Shown piece by piece: positions 49,430-60,975 of a DNA stretch of 64,000 bases. Location of the stretch: the NCBI GenBank assembly GCA_963573385.1, contig CAUYLG010051076.1:1-64000 (forward strand). Direction: 5' to 3'. Position numbers and translations under genes: made by a program. How positions within the stretch are numbered: position 1 is the stretch's first letter; each line of letters begins with the position of its first letter. Source of the stretch: Cacajao melanocephalus. Lineage: Eukaryota > Chordata > Mammalia > Primates > Pitheciidae. Under the pieces are notes generated by a model. The model saw only the letters and a list, made by a program, of their open reading frames with translations. It had not been told where the DNA came from and did not search any database.

Positions 49430-52400
49430 TCCTACTTACTAATAATAATATTGAATGTAAATGGACATTCAATGTTATGATTTTATACTCTATGTAAATA
49501 ATACACTTTTTACACTCTGTGTAAAAAGACACAGAGTGGCTGAATGGATCAAAAACAAGAGCCAATGATCTGTTTCCTATGAGAAACACTTTCATCTATG
49601 AAATAGAGGGATGGGAAAAGATATTCCATGCCAAAGGGAACCAGAAAAGAGGAAGAGTTGTTATACTTGAATCAGACAAAATAGATTTCAAGATAAATAT
49701 AGTAAGAAGAGACAAAGAAGGTCATTAATGATGATAAAAAGGGTCAATTCAGTAAGACAATATAATGATTCTAAATATATAGGCACCCAACACTGGAGCA
49801 CCTAGATACATAAAGGAAATATTATTAGAGCTAAAGAGAGATAGACTCCAATGTAATAATAGCTGTTGATTTCAACACCCAACTTTCAACAATGGACAGA
49901 TCTCCCTGACAGAAAATCAACAAAGAAACATCAGACTTAATCTTCACTATAGACCAAATAGACCTAATAGATATTTATAGAACATTTTATCCAACAGCTG
50001 CAGAATAAACATTTTTTTCATCAGCACATGGCTCATTCTCAAGGTTAGACCATATGTTAGGTCACAAACAAGTCTTAAAACATTTTTAAAAAATTGAAAC
50101 AATATCAAGCATCTTCTATGAACACAATGGAATAAACCTATAAATAAGCGATAAGGAAATTTGGAAACTACACAAAATCTTGGAAATTAAACAATACGTT
50201 CCCATGTGACCTGATGGGTAAACAAAGAAATTAAGAAAGAAATTGAAAAATTTCTTGAAGCAAGTGATAATGGAAACACAATATACCAAAACTTCTGAGA
50301 TAAAGTGAAAGGAGTACTTAGAGAAATTTATAGCTATAAGTGCCTACATCAAAAAAAAATCTTTAAATAAAAACCTAATGATGCATCTTAAAAACAAGAA
50401 AAGCAAGAGCAAACCAAACCCAAAATCTAGGGAAGAAAAGAAGTAATAAATATCAGAACATAAATAAATTTAAAAGAAACAAAGCAAGACAAAAGATCAG
50501 TAAAACAAAAAGTAGTTTTGTTGAAATTCAAACAAAATTGGAAAACATTTATCCAAAGGAAACGAGAGAAGATCTAAATAAGTAAAATGAGAGATGAAAA
50601 AGGAGAGATGACAACTGCTACTCTGGAAATTAAAGGATCATTAGTGTCTACTATGAGCAACTACCTGCCAATACATTAGAAAATCTAGAAGAAATTGATT
50701 AATTATTGGATACATACAAGCTACCAAGATTAAGCCATGAAGAAATCCAATATCTGAACAGACCAGTAAAAAGAAACGAGATCAAAGTCATAATAAAAAG
50801 TCTCCCGGTAAAGAAAAGAAAAGACTAGGACCTGATGTCTTCACTGCCGAATTCTACTGAACATTTTTTTTTCCTTTTTTTGAGACAGTCTTACTTTGTC
50901 ACCCAGGCTGAAGTGCAGTAGCGCAATCTCAGCTAACTGCAACCTCTGCCTCCCAAAGCTCAAGCAAATCTCATGCCTCAACCTCTGGAGTAGCTGTGAG
51001 TACAGGCAGGAACCACCATGCCCACATATATATATAGTATTTTTGGTAGAGACAGTGTTTCACCACATTGGCCAGACTGGCTTGAAACTCCTGATCTCAA
51101 GTGATCCTCCCACCTTCTCATCCCAAAGTGTTGGGATTACAGGCATAAGCCACTGTTCCCGGCCCTGACTTCTATCAAATATTTAAAGAAAATACCAATC
51201 CTATTCAACCTTTTTCAAAAAATAGAAGAAGGAACATTGCCAAACTCATTCTATGAGGATAATATTATCCTGATACCAAAATCACACAAAGCCAGATTAA
51301 AATAGAAAACCACAGGCCAATACATCTGGTGAATACTGATGCAGAAAATCCCCAACGAAACACTAGTGAACTGAATTCAACTATGCATTAAGAAGATTAT
51401 GCATCATGACCAAGTGGGATTTATCCCAGGGAAGCAAGGATGTTTAAACATATGCAAATCAATCAATGTGATACATGATATCAACAGAATGAAAGACAAA
51501 ACCACATGATTATTTCAGTTAATGCTGAAAAAGCATTTGATAAAATGTAACATCTCTTTATGATAAAAACCTTCAAAAAGCAGGTATGGAAGGAACATAC
51601 ATCAACAAAATAAAAGCCACATACAACAGACTCATAGCTAGTATCATACTGAATGAGTAAAAACTTTTTTTTTTTTTAAGATCTGGAACATGACAAGGAT
51701 ACCCAATTTCACCACTGTAATTCAACATAGTATTGGAAGTCTGAGCTAGAGCAATCAGACACAAGAAAGATATAAAGGACACACAGATTGGAAAGGAAGA
51801 AGTCAAATTACCCTTGTTTGCAGATGATATTTTATCTTTGGAAAAGACAAAAAAAAAAAAAAACTCCACAAAAATACACTTATAATTGATAAACAAATTC
51901 AGTAAAGTTGTAAGTTACAAAATTAATATACAAAAACCAGTAGCATTTCTATAAGCCAACAGTGAACAATCTGAAAAAGAAATCAAAAGAGTAATCTTAC
52001 TTACAATAGCCACATATAAAATTAAATACCTAAGAATAAAATTAACCAAAAAAATTGAAAGATCTCTCCAACCAAAACTATAAAATACTAATGAAAGAAA
52101 TTGAAGAGGGCACCAAAAGTGGACAGATATTCCATGTTGATGTATTGAAAGATTAATATTGCTAAAATGTCCTTAATATCCAAAGAAATCTACAAATTCA
52201 GTTTAATTCCTGTTAAACTACCAATGTCATTCTTCACAGCAATAGATAAAAGAATCCTAAACTTTACATGGACTCACACAAGACATAGAATAGATAAAGC
52301 GATCCAGAGCAAAATGATCTAAACTGGAAGAATAACTTACTTGATTTCCAATTATACTACAGAGCTGTAGTAATCAAAACAGCACGACACTGGCATTAAA

Positions 52401-53440
52401 ACAGTCACATAAACCAGTGTAACAAATAGAGAACACAGAAACAAATTCATACACCTATAATGAACTTATTTTTTACAAAGGTGGCAAAAACATACACCTG
52501 AAAGAATAGTCTCGTCAGTAAGTAGTGCTGGAAAAGCTATATAACCATATGCAGAAGAATGTAACTTAATCCCTATCTCTCTCATGTTATATAAAAATCA
52601 GATTATGATAGATTAAAGATTTAAATGTAAGACCTTGAACTATGAAACTACTATAAGAAAGCATTGGAGAGACTCTCCAGGACATTGGTCTTGCATAAAA
52701 AAGGAAATAATCAACAAAGTGAAGAGATAACCCACAGAATGGGAGAATATATTTGCAAACTACCCATCTGACAAGGGATTCACAATCAAAATATATAGAA
52801 GCTCAAAAACTCTACAGGAAAAAATGTAATAATCCAATTAAGAATGGTCAAAAGATTTGAATACATATTTCTCAAAAGAAGACACACAAATGGCCAACAG
52901 ATATATGAAAAAAATGCTCAATATTATTATCAGGTAAATACAAATCAAAACTACAATGACATATCATCTCAACCCAGTAAAAATATATTTTATCCAAAGG
53001 TCAGGCAATAACAAATGCTGATGAGAATGTACAGAAAAAGGAACCCTTGTTCACTGTTGGGAATGTAAATTAATATAACTACAATGGAAAATAGTTTTGG
53101 AGGTTCCTCAAAAAACTAAAAATTGAGCTTCCATACAATCCAGCAATTCCACTGCTGGGTATACACTCCAAAGAAAGGAAATCAGTATATCAAAATATTT
53201 GAACTGTCATGTTTGCTCACAGTAGCCAAGATTTGGAAAAAACTGTGCTCATCAACAGATGAATAAATACATAAAATGTGTTACTTAAACACAATGAAGT
53301 ACTATTCAGCCATCAAAAAGAATGAGATTCTGTCATTTGCAATAACATAGATGTAATTGGAGGTCATTATGTTAAGCGAAATAAGCCAGGCACAGAAATA
53401 CAAGCATCATATTATCTCACTTATTTGTGGGATACAAACT
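49430..53440 (+). pseudogene. L1 ORF2 pseudogene, interrupted by an Alu
   Basis: The endonuclease N-terminus is disrupted near 49460-49540 by an insertion with inverted repeats. The GDFN catalytic block reads VDFNTQ near 49865-49885. The RT catalytic FADD box is intact at 51817-51828 (read LFADDILSL), but the flanking frame is broken. An antisense Alu splits it at 50864-51164. The C-terminal part ends near 53440. No functional protein is possible. Confidence 0.88.
50864..51164 (-). mobile_element. Alu element, antisense, in L1 ORF2
   Basis: Starts with a T-run (ttttttttcctttttttgag), runs through both monomers ('gtcacccaggctgaagtgca', 'gttgggattacaggcataag') and ends at 'cccggcc' near 51164. 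The flanking L1 sequence is duplicated imperfectly ('aattctactgaacattt' left, 'acttctatcaaatattt' right), consistent with an old target duplication. Divergence suggests AluJ/old AluS. Confidence 0.95.
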
Positions 53441-54007
53441 TCAAAACAATTGAACTCATGGAGACAGAGAATAGAACAAGAGGCAGGGAAAGGTAGTGAG
53501 GGCTGGGAGGAAGGTGGGAATTGTTAATGAGTACACATAAAAAAATAGCAAAAGTAAAAAGGACCTAACATTTGATACAGCAACAGGGGGACTATAGTTG
53601 ATAATAACTTATTTGTTCATTTTAAAAGTAACTGAAAGAGTATAATTGGATTGTCTATAACATAAAGGATAAATGCTTGAAGGGATGAATATCCAATTTT
53701 CCATAATGTGGTTATTGTGTATTGCATGCCTGTACCTAAATATATCACGCACCCCAGAAATACATACACCTGCTATGTACCCACAAAACTTTTCAAAAAT
53801 AAAAATAAAATAACAACAACATAAAGCCTCATAGTCTAAATACTAGTTGTGTATTTTAATCATTTACTTTCATCTATGCTTTAGTCATTTAAGCTTTGCT
53901 GCTCCATAAAGAATTCTAGAAACAACATTATTGCTGAAAAACAGCTTTTACACTCTCATACTTGATGACCTCTTAAATAGCCTAATATTCTGGCTATGAA
54001 AATCCAA

Positions 54008-54060
54008 ATATATATGTGTGTGTGTATATATATATATTTATATGCATGTGTATGTATATA
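54008..54060. repeat. TA/TG compound microsatellite
   Basis: Mixed tatata/tgtgtg tracts of about 50 bp with several interruptions. Confidence 0.85.
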
Positions 54061-54080
54061 AATTGTGAAATATGCCATTT

Positions 54081-54181
54081 TACATATGAAATTTTTAGTG
54101 TTTAATAGTCAAATCCTATATAGGATGAGATGCACTCTATGAAATCCTGTATTAGATTTGACTATTAAACCTAAAATATGT
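54081..54181. repeat. Long imperfect hairpin (about 84-100 nt)
   Basis: The left arm 'gtttaatagtcaaatc' (54100-54115) is perfectly complementary to 'gatttgactattaaac' (54155-54170). The stem extends outward through ttttag/ctaaaa with a one-base bulge, and further through weaker pairing to acatat/atatgt. Inward it continues with partial pairing to a loop around 54126-54145. It looks like a small palindromic MITE or a hairpin RNA gene candidate; no target duplication was verified. Confidence 0.75.
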
Positions 54182-55081
54182 ATTTTCAATAAAAGCAAGC
54201 TTAACTTAAAACCTGGAACCATACTTCTGAAAAATTCAAAATAATTTAATTGAGTTTATTTTCTTTCATTTTTTGAAATTTTTAGTGATTTTTCTTGATT
54301 TTCTTGATATGACTCATAAAAATACTTTTATATACTGATAAAAAGTACTGTTAAGAAAGCATTTGCAAGAGATAGAGAATATAGATACATAATACGGTCT
54401 CATGGCTATATTGTCTATAACATAATTTATTACACATCTGATTTCTTTAATACAAGTAAAATCAAGTAAATTAAATTGGAATATTTTTATCATAATTTCT
54501 ATTAGAAGGAGATATAATTACATTTCAAAGTACTTCACCTGAAACAACAGTACTCCTAATTCTTTCAAAATTGACTATTAATTACAAATATCTAGTTCTA
54601 CTTGGTTTTCTAAGTACTGGTTTTTGTAGCAACAGTTTTCTAGCAAAGAAAACGCAGTGAAATTTCTGCTTCACTAAACCATTGTAAATCATTATAGTTT
54701 AAAGCCATTTCCTCCTACAATTTTTGAGATTTGTGGTAAATGTTCAATCTTGCATACTATTTTATAGATTCACTCTATTAAGCCAGGAATAATATAAGAT
54801 TTCAAATATGGACAGCAAATGTCAGTAAGACACTGTATAAAATCATAAAATAAAACAAAAAGTTATTTAAGTTGCATATAAAACACAATTTTAGTGTTAT
54901 ATTGCAAATTTTACTTAAAAATTATGCAGTCTTCAAGAATATAAATTATTTTTTTAGAAATAATTATTTCAGAAATATTAATATGCAAGGACACTCACTG
55001 CAATGTTAAATTTATCTCTAAGACAGCAAGCTTTTTAAACAAATGCTATATTTTTTAAGGAAGAAAAACCTTTGCACTCAA

Positions 55082-55266
55082 CTATATAAAGACACAAGGA
55101 ATAATGTTTCCTGCCTCAGAACTACGGGAAGACGCAGTCATACTTGTGACAGGAGAGCAAACGGTAAGGAAAGGACCAGCTCTTCCTTTTTATAAACAAA
55201 GACTTAGCATGGCCAAGGTCAAGGACACCGTGAGGAACAGCAGTCTTTTGAGGTTACAGGTAATCA
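55082..55266 (+). other. Candidate first exon: TATA-like box, strong-context ATG, donors
   Basis: The sequence ctatataaag at 55082-55091 is a good TATA match. About 20-30 bp downstream begins a GC-richer stretch with an ATG at 55104 and another in strong context (agcATGG, ATG at 55209). Consensus-like donors are 'acg|gtaagga' near 55162 and 'acag|gtaatc' near 55260. The 61-codon frame runs through the second donor, and residues MAKVKDTVRNSSLLRLQ end at it. No homology recognised; it may be chance. Confidence 0.2.
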
Positions 55267-55544
55267 TCTTTCATTTTCTCCAAATGTGAAGTTCCAGATC
55301 ACATATAAGTCTTAAAAATAAATAGTAGCGAAATAAGAATTGACCTTTAAATACTCCAATCTGCTGAAGTTAAAACAACAACATGAATCAACACACATTA
55401 CATATTTAGAAAAAAAGTTTTTCACTCATTCATTCATTCATTCATTTGCTTACATATTAGAAAACAATTCATACTAGAAACAAATACCTGTATTAAGAGT
55501 GAAGGAAGCATATTTACTAGTTTTTTATTTGAATGTTTCAGTAG

Positions 55545-55775
55545 TAATTTAACATATCCTGAGTAATTAGTATGTATCAGACACTGCTTTAGTAATTTGT
55601 GTGATTTGATCCACTTAATTCTCATATCAATGCTATATTAGAAAGAAGGAAAAAGAGACACTGAGAATGTGGATAGCTCACCTGGTCATACTATTCAAGG
55701 TGAACCTGGGTTTGAAATTCAGGAAGATTGACTCTATGCTCCATGCTCCTACCATTTCACCACACAACAGTGTAA
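55545..55775 (-). mobile_element. MIR SINE, minus strand
   Basis: Reads in reverse as a MIR: 'ttagtatgtatcagacactg', 'gtgatttgatccacttaatt', then 'cctgggtttgaaattcagga' and 'ctctatgctccatgctccta'. MIR is an ancient tRNA-derived SINE. Diverged but in the right order across about 230 bp. Confidence 0.75.
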
Positions 55776-58110
55776 GGTTAACAGACAATAATTCTGTTAT
55801 TGGTTATATGGCTTGAAAAATCAGAAGAAATGCTACCTAAGGGGTAAAATGCAATGGTTATTAAAGGGAAGACTGCATGCTTTTGTCCCAATTTCCTGCC
55901 ACCAGTGTACTATAATATTTTCCCTTGTCTCATAAGGAGTACTTTTTCAGGGCAAGGACACACAGAATCAACAAACTACAATGCAATGAAATCAGTGATA
56001 TAAGGAGTACATCTAAGGCACTACAAAATTTTAGAGAAGGAAGAGTACCTCTTGCTCAAAGTCACGGGTACATGGCTAAGTTTTACTTACAGAGCCAATT
56101 GCAAGTTCAAGGAAAGTAGGTATCTCATTAAACAGGAGACAAATTGAAGGACTTTTAAAAACCTCCATGACTGACAGTTTTCACACTGTGCTTCTTTGGG
56201 TGCTTCAGATTGCCTTGTACAATCATACTTGATGACGTCTTATTTGTCTGGACAGTTTAAATAACTACTCTGCATAACAGTTCACAACAGAATCCATAAA
56301 ATAAAAATATGGCATATGTCCTGGGGATAAGTGTTGTAAGAGCCTGAATTTAATAATAATAATAGCTAACATTATTAAGTACTTAGTATGTACCAGGTAT
56401 TATTCTGTATACTATACAGGCATTCTGTTTTCCTAAATACAACAATTTTTAGGTTAACTACCATAATTATATCCTTTTACAGATGAATAAACCAATTTTC
56501 CTGGAGCATAGTTGCCCAAATTGCTCTAGGCCCCTTTCAAAAAGGCTAGGGACCAGTTCACTGTGTGTATCTGTGATGCCAAGGGTAGTGCATCCTACCC
56601 AAGACAGGTAGTCCTGTCTACATTCAAGGCTCTTGGGTTGATAAACTGACTCAAGCTTAAAATATGGTTGGAGATCCATGATTCTTGGGTTGCTCTCTGT
56701 TCTTTTGCCTGCCATATCTGGAGTGTTTTGGTTTTGCAAATCAGGTAAGACCTTGGAGAAACATTTATTTTATTTCTAGGAACCCCATAATAATTAACCG
56801 TACGTAGAGATCTTTATTGGTCTAAGGGAGTTCTAATGCCCACCCATTCTGCTGCCTATTGTGACAGTGACATCTACTTCCGTGGCTTCTAGGCTCAGCC
56901 ACCTGGGATACTCTCACCCCCCACTGAGATGAAATTTTAAATCCCTTCTAACTACATTCTTAGTGGAAAGAGAGCAACCAATAAAGCATGTTTTCTTATT
57001 TTTTCTCTCCTTTTAAATAATACTATACTTTCCGTAATTAACATGTCCCTAAAACTTTTGTGAAATGAACAACTTCTGAAATTTATTGAGGGATATAATA
57101 AAGAAACAAGTGAGAGACAACCAGATGATACATAAATCTGGCAATCTAAGATTAAGATTTGCATGAAGACATAATGGCCAAAGTCTCTAATTAGTTCACT
57201 ATGATAAGACAATTCAGCCTGAGCTAAAGTTTTATACCTCCACATTTCTGCAAACTCAAAGTCCATTTCTACAAATACTCATTAGGTTTTGAGTGATACA
57301 ATTAGCAAATTCCTGCAATCTTCCTCTTTGTTTTGTCTTTTCAGGTAGCATTTCAACCTCTAGAACGTGAGGAATTTGGAATCTGAATATTGGCCTAAGA
57401 TGAAGTTTGAGGCAAGAAGAAATGCACCAGTTGTTTTCTGCAAGTGTGAGAAAAACCTCACCAAGGGTTTCTGGGGTTTATGAATTTGAGGCAATACAAA
57501 TCCTTGAATCTTCCTATAACCCATGCCCTATTACTGTAATTTGCTTCTTTGTTAATTAATACATTAATTTTCACATTAGGCCTGAAAAAATTCACATAAT
57601 TTTTTAACCCAGTATCCTGGAGAATCATTTTGTTTTGGTGGTGGCAGTGGTGTTGGTATATTAATTTGTTTTTGTTATTGTTTACTGATCTTAGCCCAGG
57701 GTCATAAAGTTGAAGAAATTATTTTAGTATTTTCAAATAATCCTCAAAAGGCTGGGGATTTCATTTTGGACCTTGAGGAAAGAATGTACGTGTTTTAGTT
57801 TGCTCTTCTCTCGTTATACATTATTCTATGCAATCAGATGCAATCTTCCATTTGTTTTATCATCCTGAGTCATGCATTTCACCTTATGCCACCCCAGGAA
57901 TAAATTCAGCATTTTCCTGAAGATCTCTTAACTCATAACCTATTTTTGTATTAATTAGGCTTCTTTGTTTACAAGGTACAAGCAGTAACACTCAGTCTAA
58001 AATAAGACAGAAATTATTGGATAATAAAAGTATTGAGTAGTTAATAGAATAAAAGGGGATAAAATGAAGGCCATACATCAAAAAGGAACAGCTGCTGGAT
58101 CAAGGCAGCA
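55776..58110. other. Mostly non-repetitive sequence with a MIR piece
   Basis: About 2.3 kb. Only the MIR-like fragment at 56350-56495 is recognised. Minus-strand frames at 56467-56739 and 56952-57266 are 90-104 codons long but have no recognised domain. Confidence 0.45.
56350..56495 (-). mobile_element. MIR SINE fragment, minus strand
   Basis: 'gtacttagtatgtaccaggt' followed by 'ccataattatatccttttac' and 'agatgaataaacc' matches the 3' half of a MIR in reverse. Short and old. Confidence 0.65.
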
Positions 58111-58154
58111 AAAATGAAAAGACAGAGTAAACAGACAACCTACAGAATGAAAGT

Positions 58155-58216
58155 AAATATTTTCAAACCATGCATTCAACAAAGAAAATATTTGCAAACT
58201 ATGCATTCAACAAAAA
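58155..58216 (+). repeat. 31-bp tandem duplication in L1
   Basis: Two copies of a unit containing 'tgcattcaacaaa', with 'tgcattcaac' at 58171 and 58202. It lies at the edge of an ORF2 deletion and may mark the rearrangement. Confidence 0.85.
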
Positions 58217-58304
58217 TTCATCACGGTGCTATTCACAATAGCAGCATCATGCATTTAACCTATATACCCATCAATGGTAGACTGGAGAAAGAAAATGTGG
58301 TGTG

Positions 58305-58329
58305 TATATATATATATATATATATATAT
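58305..58329. repeat. (TA)n microsatellite inside L1
   Basis: About 12 TA units replacing the short 'tatatac' motif of L1 ORF2. Confidence 0.92.
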
Positions 58330-58717
58330 GCCATAGAATACTACACAGCCATAAGAGTGAATGAGATCAAGTCTTTTGCAGAAACATTGATAGAGCTAGA
58401 GGCCATAATCTTAAGCAAACTAATGCGGGAACAGAAAAGTAAATACCACCCGTTCTCACTTGTCAGTAGGAGCTAAACATTAAGTACACATGGACACAAA
58501 GAAGGTTAACAGCAGATACCAAGACCTTCTTGACAGGGAAGGATGCAAGAAGGAAGAGGATCAGAAAACTTGTTGGTTACTATTCTTATTACATTGGTGA
58601 CAAAATAATCTGTCCATAAAATCCCTGTGACACACAATTTACCTATATAACAAACGTGCACACGTATCCTTAAACCTAAAAACAAAAACTTATGTCAGCA
58701 TGAAAAAAAAAAAATAA

Positions 58718-60975
58718 CTCCATTAAAATCATTAAAATGTAGGCACAAGACATGAACAGACGCTTCTCAAGAGTGGCCCACCAACATTAAAAAATGCTTC
58801 AAATCACTAATCTTCATAAAGATGCAGATTAAAACCACCATAAGATACCTGTCAGACTGGCTATTATTAAAAAGTCAGAAAATGACAAATGTTGGCAAGG
58901 TGGCAGAGGAAAGGAAACAATCACACACTATTGGTGGTAATGCAAATTAGGTCCTGTAGAGGGCAGTCTGGAGATTTCTTAAAGAACTAAAAATAGAATT
59001 ATATTTGATCCAGCATTCCGTTTACTGGGTATATTCCCAAAGGAAAATAAATTGTTCTACCAAAAAATCACCAGCACTTGTATGTTTATCTCAGCACTAT
59101 CTACACTAGCAAAGATGTGGAATCAACCCAGGTGCCCATCAACAGTGTACTGGATAAAGAAAATGTAGCCCTTTCACTGATTCAAGAGCCTAGTGGTGTG
59201 GTAGGAGAGATATCAGTGGGAGCAGAGCTGCTGCCAAGGCCTGGGGCTGACCTGTCTGACTTCCCATTCGTGCCAAGCCCATTCAAGCCACAGCCACATT
59301 TAGGGACAGGACGAGTTCTGATCCTTCTACAGTCAGGAAGAAAAAGAGGACATTTATCTTAGATGAGGGTGGGGACACCTAAACAGAGGAAACCTAGCCT
59401 TCAGAAACAAAAGAAGAAGAGCCAGAGCCAACTAAGGACAAAGATTTGGAAGCTGATGTTGAGGACAGTAGGAAAAGAGATGCTTCTGATGATCCAGAGG
59501 ACTTGATCTTCTTTAATCAAAAGAAAAAGAAGAGAAAAACAAAAAAGATATTTCATACTGATGGAGGTGAAGAAGGTATAAAGGATCTTAAGGTTGAAAG
59601 TGATGTTTAAGAACCAGCTGAAGCAGGGGATGACCTTGACATTACGTTTGGCAATAAGAAAAAAACAAAGAAAAAGAAGAATTTCAAGTTCCCAGATGAG
59701 AATAAAAAACTAGAGAAAGATGAAGCCTAGAAGATGAAAGACAGCAAAAAAAAAAAAAAAGACGATGGCATCTCATGCAATAATCAGACAGGGTCAGTTC
59801 AGAAAGAGACTACACATATGAAAAGCTACTGAATCGAATGTTCCACATCATGTAGACGCAATGCAGATATGGTTTCTGGAGAGCAAAGGAAATTTGTCAC
59901 AAAATCTCCTTAGGTTGTCTGAGTAGAAACCCGGGAAACTTCTACTATCATCTTTACAGGTATCTATTTTAAAAAAAATGTATTGTCACCCCAATCACCT
60001 CTTTGCATTTTTGTTGGCTGAACTGGGTACAAATGGTTCTCCAGGTGGTAATAACCAACTTGTAATCAAAGGAAGATTACAAAAGAAACACAGGAATTGT
60101 CTTGAGAAGATACATGAATGAATACATAACTTGTCACACATGCTGATCGTGGAACACAATCCTGTAGAAGCACATACAACTCTATTTTTTTTACAGAGAG
60201 AAAAGTGTCATTCTGTCGCCGGCATCAAAACCAGCTTCCAGGTTGTCATGGGCAAGTGAGCACAGCTCTGTGCCAAAGCTAACTAATTTGCTAATTACTG
60301 ATTTTGCAAAGCATGTTGTGGAGATTTGCATGGACAGGCTTGCCATCAGAGTGGATCTATCACTGCACTAGAAACAAGATTAAAAGGCTGTCAAGTTCTT
60401 TGGTGAGTGGTTGGCTGGTCTGAAAGCGTTGCAAGATCCTGTTCTTCAAGCTGTTGACACATTCATTTCCTACTTGACAACAGTCTGAAGAATGCAATAT
60501 GGGGTAAAGAGGTGCTTTTGAAAAATCATTCAGACTTCTGTAAAATGCAAGATAAATTGGTTATTGTAACAGTGAAAAGAAAAAGAAAGAAAATGTGGTA
60601 GGTATACACCATGGAATACTACACAGCCATAAGAAACAAGGCCACATTCTTTGTAGCAATATGGATGCAGCTGGAAGCCATTATCTTAAGTGAATTAATG
60701 CAGAAGTAGAAAACCAAATACTACATGTTCTTACTCATACGCTGAAGTTAAACATTGGGTACACACAGACACAAAGATGGGAACAACAAACAATGGGATT
60801 CCAAAAGTAGAGAGAGGGAAATGAGTTGAAAAGCTACTTATTGGATATTATGTTCATTACGTAGGCAACAGGAACATGAGGAGCCCAAACTTTGGCATCA
60901 TGCAATATACCTAATATAACAAACCTGCACGTGTAACCCCTGAATCTACAATTTTAAATTAATTAATTTTAAAAG
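58718..60975 (+). mobile_element. L1PB-type 3' end, interrupted by a processed pseudogene
   Basis: Two blocks of one L1: 58718-59168 (late ORF2, 'caagacatgaacagacgctt' to 'ctggataaagaaaatgtag') and 60586-60975 (ORF2 end, 'taggtatacaccatggaata', and the 3'UTR to 'cctgcacgtgtaacccctga' and an A-rich end). They join cleanly if the pseudogene between them is removed, and the junction is duplicated as a 13-bp target site. No open frame of note. Confidence 0.93.
59169..60585 (+). pseudogene. EIF2S2P: EIF2S2 (eIF2 beta) processed pseudogene
   Basis: A spliced, intronless retrocopy of the mRNA for the beta subunit of translation initiation factor 2, which binds eIF5/eIF2B through N-terminal lysine blocks and mRNA through a C-terminal zinc ribbon. 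Readable parts: [20 protein letters not shown] (about 59429-59488), [19 protein letters not shown]-like acidic/lysine blocks, and the C-terminal AKAN followed by TAA at 60284-60286. The first CxxC of the zinc ribbon survives as TCHTC; the second is lost. The start codon is mutated, and stops, frameshifts and deletions abound. The 3'UTR extends to an A-rich end. Target duplication: aaagaaaatgtag (59156-59168) and aaagaaaatgtgg (60586-60598). Confidence 0.95.

Larger units (their letters stand above)
46014..53815 (+). mobile_element. Near-full-length L1 (L1PB/L1MA-type), dead
   Basis: The most complete element in the window, about 7.8 kb including a 0.3-kb Alu. Order: 5'UTR 46014-47970 (starts 'aggaggggcagaacaagatg'), ORF1 remnant 47973-48905, spacer, ORF2 remnant 49430-53440 interrupted by an antisense Alu, and a 3'UTR to 53815 ending 'ctgctatgtacccacaaaac' and an A-rich tail. 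Three repeated modules in the 5'UTR begin near 46730, 47085 and 47390. Both ORFs carry many stops and frameshifts, so it is not mobile, but promoter activity of the 5'UTR cannot be excluded. Confidence 0.93.
53816..55544. other. AT-rich, repeat-poor sequence
   Basis: About 1.7 kb after the L1. It holds a TA/TG microsatellite (54008-54060), a long hairpin (54081-54181) and an exon-like island (55082-55266). No transposon recognised otherwise. Confidence 0.5.
58111..58700 (+). mobile_element. L1 3' end with internal deletion
   Basis: Late ORF2 starting 'aaaatgaaaagacagagtaa', then a jump of several hundred bases of expected ORF2 to 'ctattcacaatagcagcatc', then the ORF2 end and 3'UTR to 'acctatataacaaacgtgca' and an A-rich tail near 58700. 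A TA microsatellite (58305-58329) has grown in the 'gtgtatatata' motif of ORF2. A 31-bp tandem duplication marks the deletion edge. Confidence 0.88.

Noticed and set aside
50896..51168. 90-codon plus-strand frame with apparent protein-like motifs
   Set aside because: It is the antisense strand of an Alu, a familiar source of spurious protein matches.
59078..59362. 94-codon frame spanning the L1/pseudogene junction
   Set aside because: It fuses L1 ORF2 remnant with the 5' part of the EIF2S2 retrocopy by chance; no promoter or start context supports it.
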